Origin: Saprospiraceae bacterium
GTDB taxonomy: Bacteria > Bacteroidota > Bacteroidia > Chitinophagales > Saprospiraceae
Direction: 5' to 3'
Assembly: GCA_021298335.1 (NCBI GenBank)
Contig: JAJTEZ010000001.1
Location: 1 to 64,000, forward strand
Length of the DNA stretch: 64,000 bases
Shown: positions 61,658-64,000 of the stretch, one piece after another
Position numbering within the stretch: the stretch's first letter is position 1
Layout of the letters: each line of letters starts with the position of its first letter
Program-made: the position numbers and the translations under genes
Notes under the pieces: generated by a model
Told to the model about the DNA's origin: nothing
Databases searched by the model: none
The model's input: only the letters and a program-made list of their open reading frames with translations

Positions 61658-62509
61658 TTTCCCATAAAGGATGACATTGTCAATTAGCCGAACTCCATCC
61701 ACCCAAACCGCAATACAAACAACCGCACAGAGGCCTTCTTTTATATTCTTAATTGGATGGAGCGTTGTGCAATCTACAATTTCCAGATATTCCGGAGACA
61801 AGGACCTGTCATCAAGCATTTTTCTGGCTTCGTTCAGTAAGTTGTCCGTTGAATTATGCTGTATATGTTTTTTTATCCATTGAAGAATCTGGAATATTTC
61901 CCCTGCTTTATATCTTGCTTCGCTTGATAGTCTCTCGTTTCTTGAACTCATTGCCAACCCATTTTCTTCCCGGATTATGGGGCAGATCACCAATTGTATT
62001 TTGCTTTTCCAAACATACAACATATGGCGTATGATCGTAAATTGCTGAAAATCTTTTTGGCCCATATAGAGTTTTGAAGCCGGCACGATACACAGAAGCC
62101 GTTGGACAACCTGCACCACTCCCTGAAAATGCCCGGGCCGGTGCCTTCCTTCCATAGTTTGTTCGAGAAAACCCAAATCTATCCGTTGGATTAAATTAGT
62201 ACCATCGGGATAAATTTCTTGAATTTCCGGAGCAAAAACCACCACATCACCGAGTTTATTAAGCAAATCCAGGTCTTTATCAAGATTGCGGGGGTATTTT
62301 TCCAGATCAGAAGGATTATTGAACTGTGTTGGGTTGACGAAAACAGAAAGTATCGTGATATCGTTTTCTCTCAGAGAAGCCTGAACCAGGGAAATGTGGC
62401 CCTCATGTAAAGCACCCATTGTAGGAACAAAGCCTGTAGACTTGTTCTCTTTTGTCCAGCGGACCATAGCGGAAGTCATGTCGGCCGCTGTACGGATTAC
62501 TTCTATCAT
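61643..62509 (-). CDS. panC: Pantothenate synthetase
   Basis: GFVPTMGALHEGHISLV, VFVNPTQFN, YMGQKDFQQF, MSSRNERLS. Confidence 0.97.
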   Translation of the reverse strand: MIEVIRTAADMTSAMVRWTKENKSTGFVPTMGALHEGHISLVQASLRENDITILSVFVNPTQFNNPSDLEKYPRNLDKDLDLLNKLGDVVVFAPEIQEIYPDGTNLIQRIDLGFLEQTMEGRHRPGHFQGVVQVVQRLLCIVPASKLYMGQKDFQQFTIIRHMLYVWKSKIQLVICPIIREENGLAMSSRNERLSSEARYKAGEIFQILQWIKKHIQHNSTDNLLNEARKMLDDRSLSPEYLEIVDCTTLHPIKNIKEGLCAVVCIAVWVDGVRLIDNVILYGKLTPA

Positions 62510-62515
62510 GACAAC

Positions 62516-64000
62516 CTACCTCTTTTTTTTCCCGGTCTTGGGATGAGTCAGTTTCATTTCTGAAACAAGGTGACCAGCACCGGCGTATTTATCAATGACC
62601 CATAGGATGTAACGTACATCAACCATGATATTCCTACAGATAGACACATCATAGTGTATGTCACTCATGGTGCCTTCCCAAACCCTGTCAAAGTTTAGTC
62701 CTATGAGATTACCCTCAGCATCAATGGCAGGACTACCGGAATTTCCCCCAGTAGTATGGTTGGAACCGATAAAGCAAACGGGCAATTTTCCGGATTTGTC
62801 GGCATAGATTCCAAAGTTTTTACTATTGTATAATTCAAGCATTCTGGGTTGTACATCAAATTCGTAGTCTCCAGGAATATATTTTTCAATAATTCCGTCC
62901 AGATACGTTACGGGCTGGTAGGTGACAGCGTCTTTGGGTTGGTAGCCTTCTACTTTTCCGTATGTAACTCGCAAGGTACTATTGGCGTCCGGATAAAACC
63001 TGATCTCTGGAAACAACTCCAGCTGGGCTTTTGTGTAAAGGGCCTGTTTTGCGTCAATTTCTTTTTTTAAGGTTGTATAGGGTGTAAGGATATCGCGGTT
63101 ATACAAATCCAGCCAGTCACCGACCCACAAGTACAATGGATCCGTCTTGATCTTCTTCACTGCGATATCAGCGGATTGTTCAAACAATTCGGACACCTTT
63201 TGACTGGACGAAAACAGTGACTGATTGTACATTTCCTCCACTATAATGCTAAAATCAGGATTTTTGCCTGAAGAAGTTCCTTTTAGGCCCGAGGGGATAA
63301 AGGAAGGGGCGACACCTTTCACATACAAATCTAACAAAGCGGTTAATTTTTCCTGATCAATTTTTGCATCAAAATCAGGATAAAAATTGTCAAACATTCC
63401 TGATACTTTGGGCAACATTTCCAGATATCCGGACTCTCCCTTTTTATCATATTCATTCACCAGTCTTCTTACACTGCTGATTGTGGATGTCAGGTCAACA
63501 TTGCGGAACAAAATTTCACTCACATAGTCGTTGGCAAGAGCATAAGGCTCTATCTCCTGATACAGCCTGTTCAAATCCAGGAGCACTGCGGAATATGGAC
63601 TTTCTGCAGATAGTCTCCTTGTGAATTCGGCTTCAAAAGCTTGTTTTTCACCGAGGGCATTTGTTTGTTTGAGGCCCTGAGATTCTCCGATCCATTTTTT
63701 CCAGTAATTAGCGATGGAGGCATACTTTGCTGCATATTTTATTTTTGTGGCTTCGTCAGCCCGCATGTACTTATCCGTAATTTTGAGTGCTTTATCTCTG
63801 ATAGTAATTTTAGCCGGATTTAATGTGGTGATGATCTGATTCACAGCAGAGGCAGGAAGGTATTGGTTTGTTTTTCCGGGAAAGCCAAAAACCATCGTAA
63901 AATCACCCACTTCAATACCGTCCATTGATACTGGCAGGAAATGTTTTGGTACGTATGGTACATTGTCAGGTGAATAATCAGCTGGCTTATTGTCTTTACC
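62516..64000 (-). CDS. S46 family dipeptidyl-peptidase (DPP7/DPP11-like), 5' end outside the window
   Basis: Open frame continues past the listed Met to the window edge (...YVPKHFLPVSMDGIEVGDFTMVFGFPGKTNQYLP); catalytic Ser region GSNHTTGGNSGSPAIDAEGNLIGLNFDRVWEGTMSDI. Confidence 0.93.
   Translation of the reverse strand, partial: GKDNKPADYSPDNVPYVPKHFLPVSMDGIEVGDFTMVFGFPGKTNQYLPASAVNQIITTLNPAKITIRDKALKITDKYMRADEATKIKYAAKYASIANYWKKWIGESQGLKQTNALGEKQAFEAEFTRRLSAESPYSAVLLDLNRLYQEIEPYALANDYVSEILFRNVDLTSTISSVRRLVNEYDKKGESGYLEMLPKVSGMFDNFYPDFDAKIDQEKLTALLDLYVKGVAPSFIPSGLKGTSSGKNPDFSIIVEEMYNQSLFSSSQKVSELFEQSADIAVKKIKTDPLYLWVGDWLDLYNRDILTPYTTLKKEIDAKQALYTKAQLELFPEIRFYPDANSTLRVTYGKVEGYQPKDAVTYQPVTYLDGIIEKYIPGDYEFDVQPRMLELYNSKNFGIYADKSGKLPVCFIGSNHTTGGNSGSPAIDAEGNLIGLNFDRVWEGTMSDIHYDVSICRNIMVDVRYILWVIDKYAGAGHLVSEMKLTHPKTGKKKR

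Noticed and set aside
1-64000. CRISPR arrays, tRNA/rRNA genes, transposons, defence islands, biosynthetic clusters
   Set aside because: No regular spacer-repeat pattern, transposase, tRNA-like cloverleaf, restriction/toxin or NRPS/PKS genes were recognised by eye; a covariance-model scan could still reveal small RNAs.

Overview
The window is a dense Bacteroidota-type chromosomal segment, mostly housekeeping. I infer the phylum from T9SS/gliding genes (gldH, sprA/sov, porZ), DUF4286, DUF2480, S46 peptidase and bshA. Recognisable genes are mazG-like, a PhoX/DUF839-like secreted protein, ligA, AIM24/TIGR00266, an acyltransferase-like membrane protein, gldH, a GT-C enzyme, a Kazal lipoprotein, sprA, ruvA, galE, rpoN, an M24B peptidase, a PaaE-like reductase, pxpC-like, scpB, DUF2480, a lytic transglycosylase, bcp, clpB, ileS, a TPR protein, a sensor kinase, a beta-barrel OMP, a GCS2+CBS fusion, a GT9, fadA/fadB, glgB, mreBCD with PBP2, an M16 homologue, dnaN, nadD, porZ, bshA, xerD, panC and an S46 peptidase cut by the window edge. 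I see no CRISPR array, prophage, transposon, tRNA or rRNA. I did not find a convincing new multigene system. The strongest anomalies are two core genes, PBP2/mrdA and porZ, that each appear to carry an internal deletion of roughly 100-135 nt plus a frameshift. In PBP2 the deletion removes the catalytic SxxK region; in porZ it separates the beta-propeller from its C-terminal domain. Other notable points are near-zero spacing at almost all convergent gene junctions, an M16 homologue without the zinc motif, a GCS2-CBS fusion in a genome that encodes bshA, a lone pxpC, a chimeric PhoX-like protein, and an intergenic region with three dyads.
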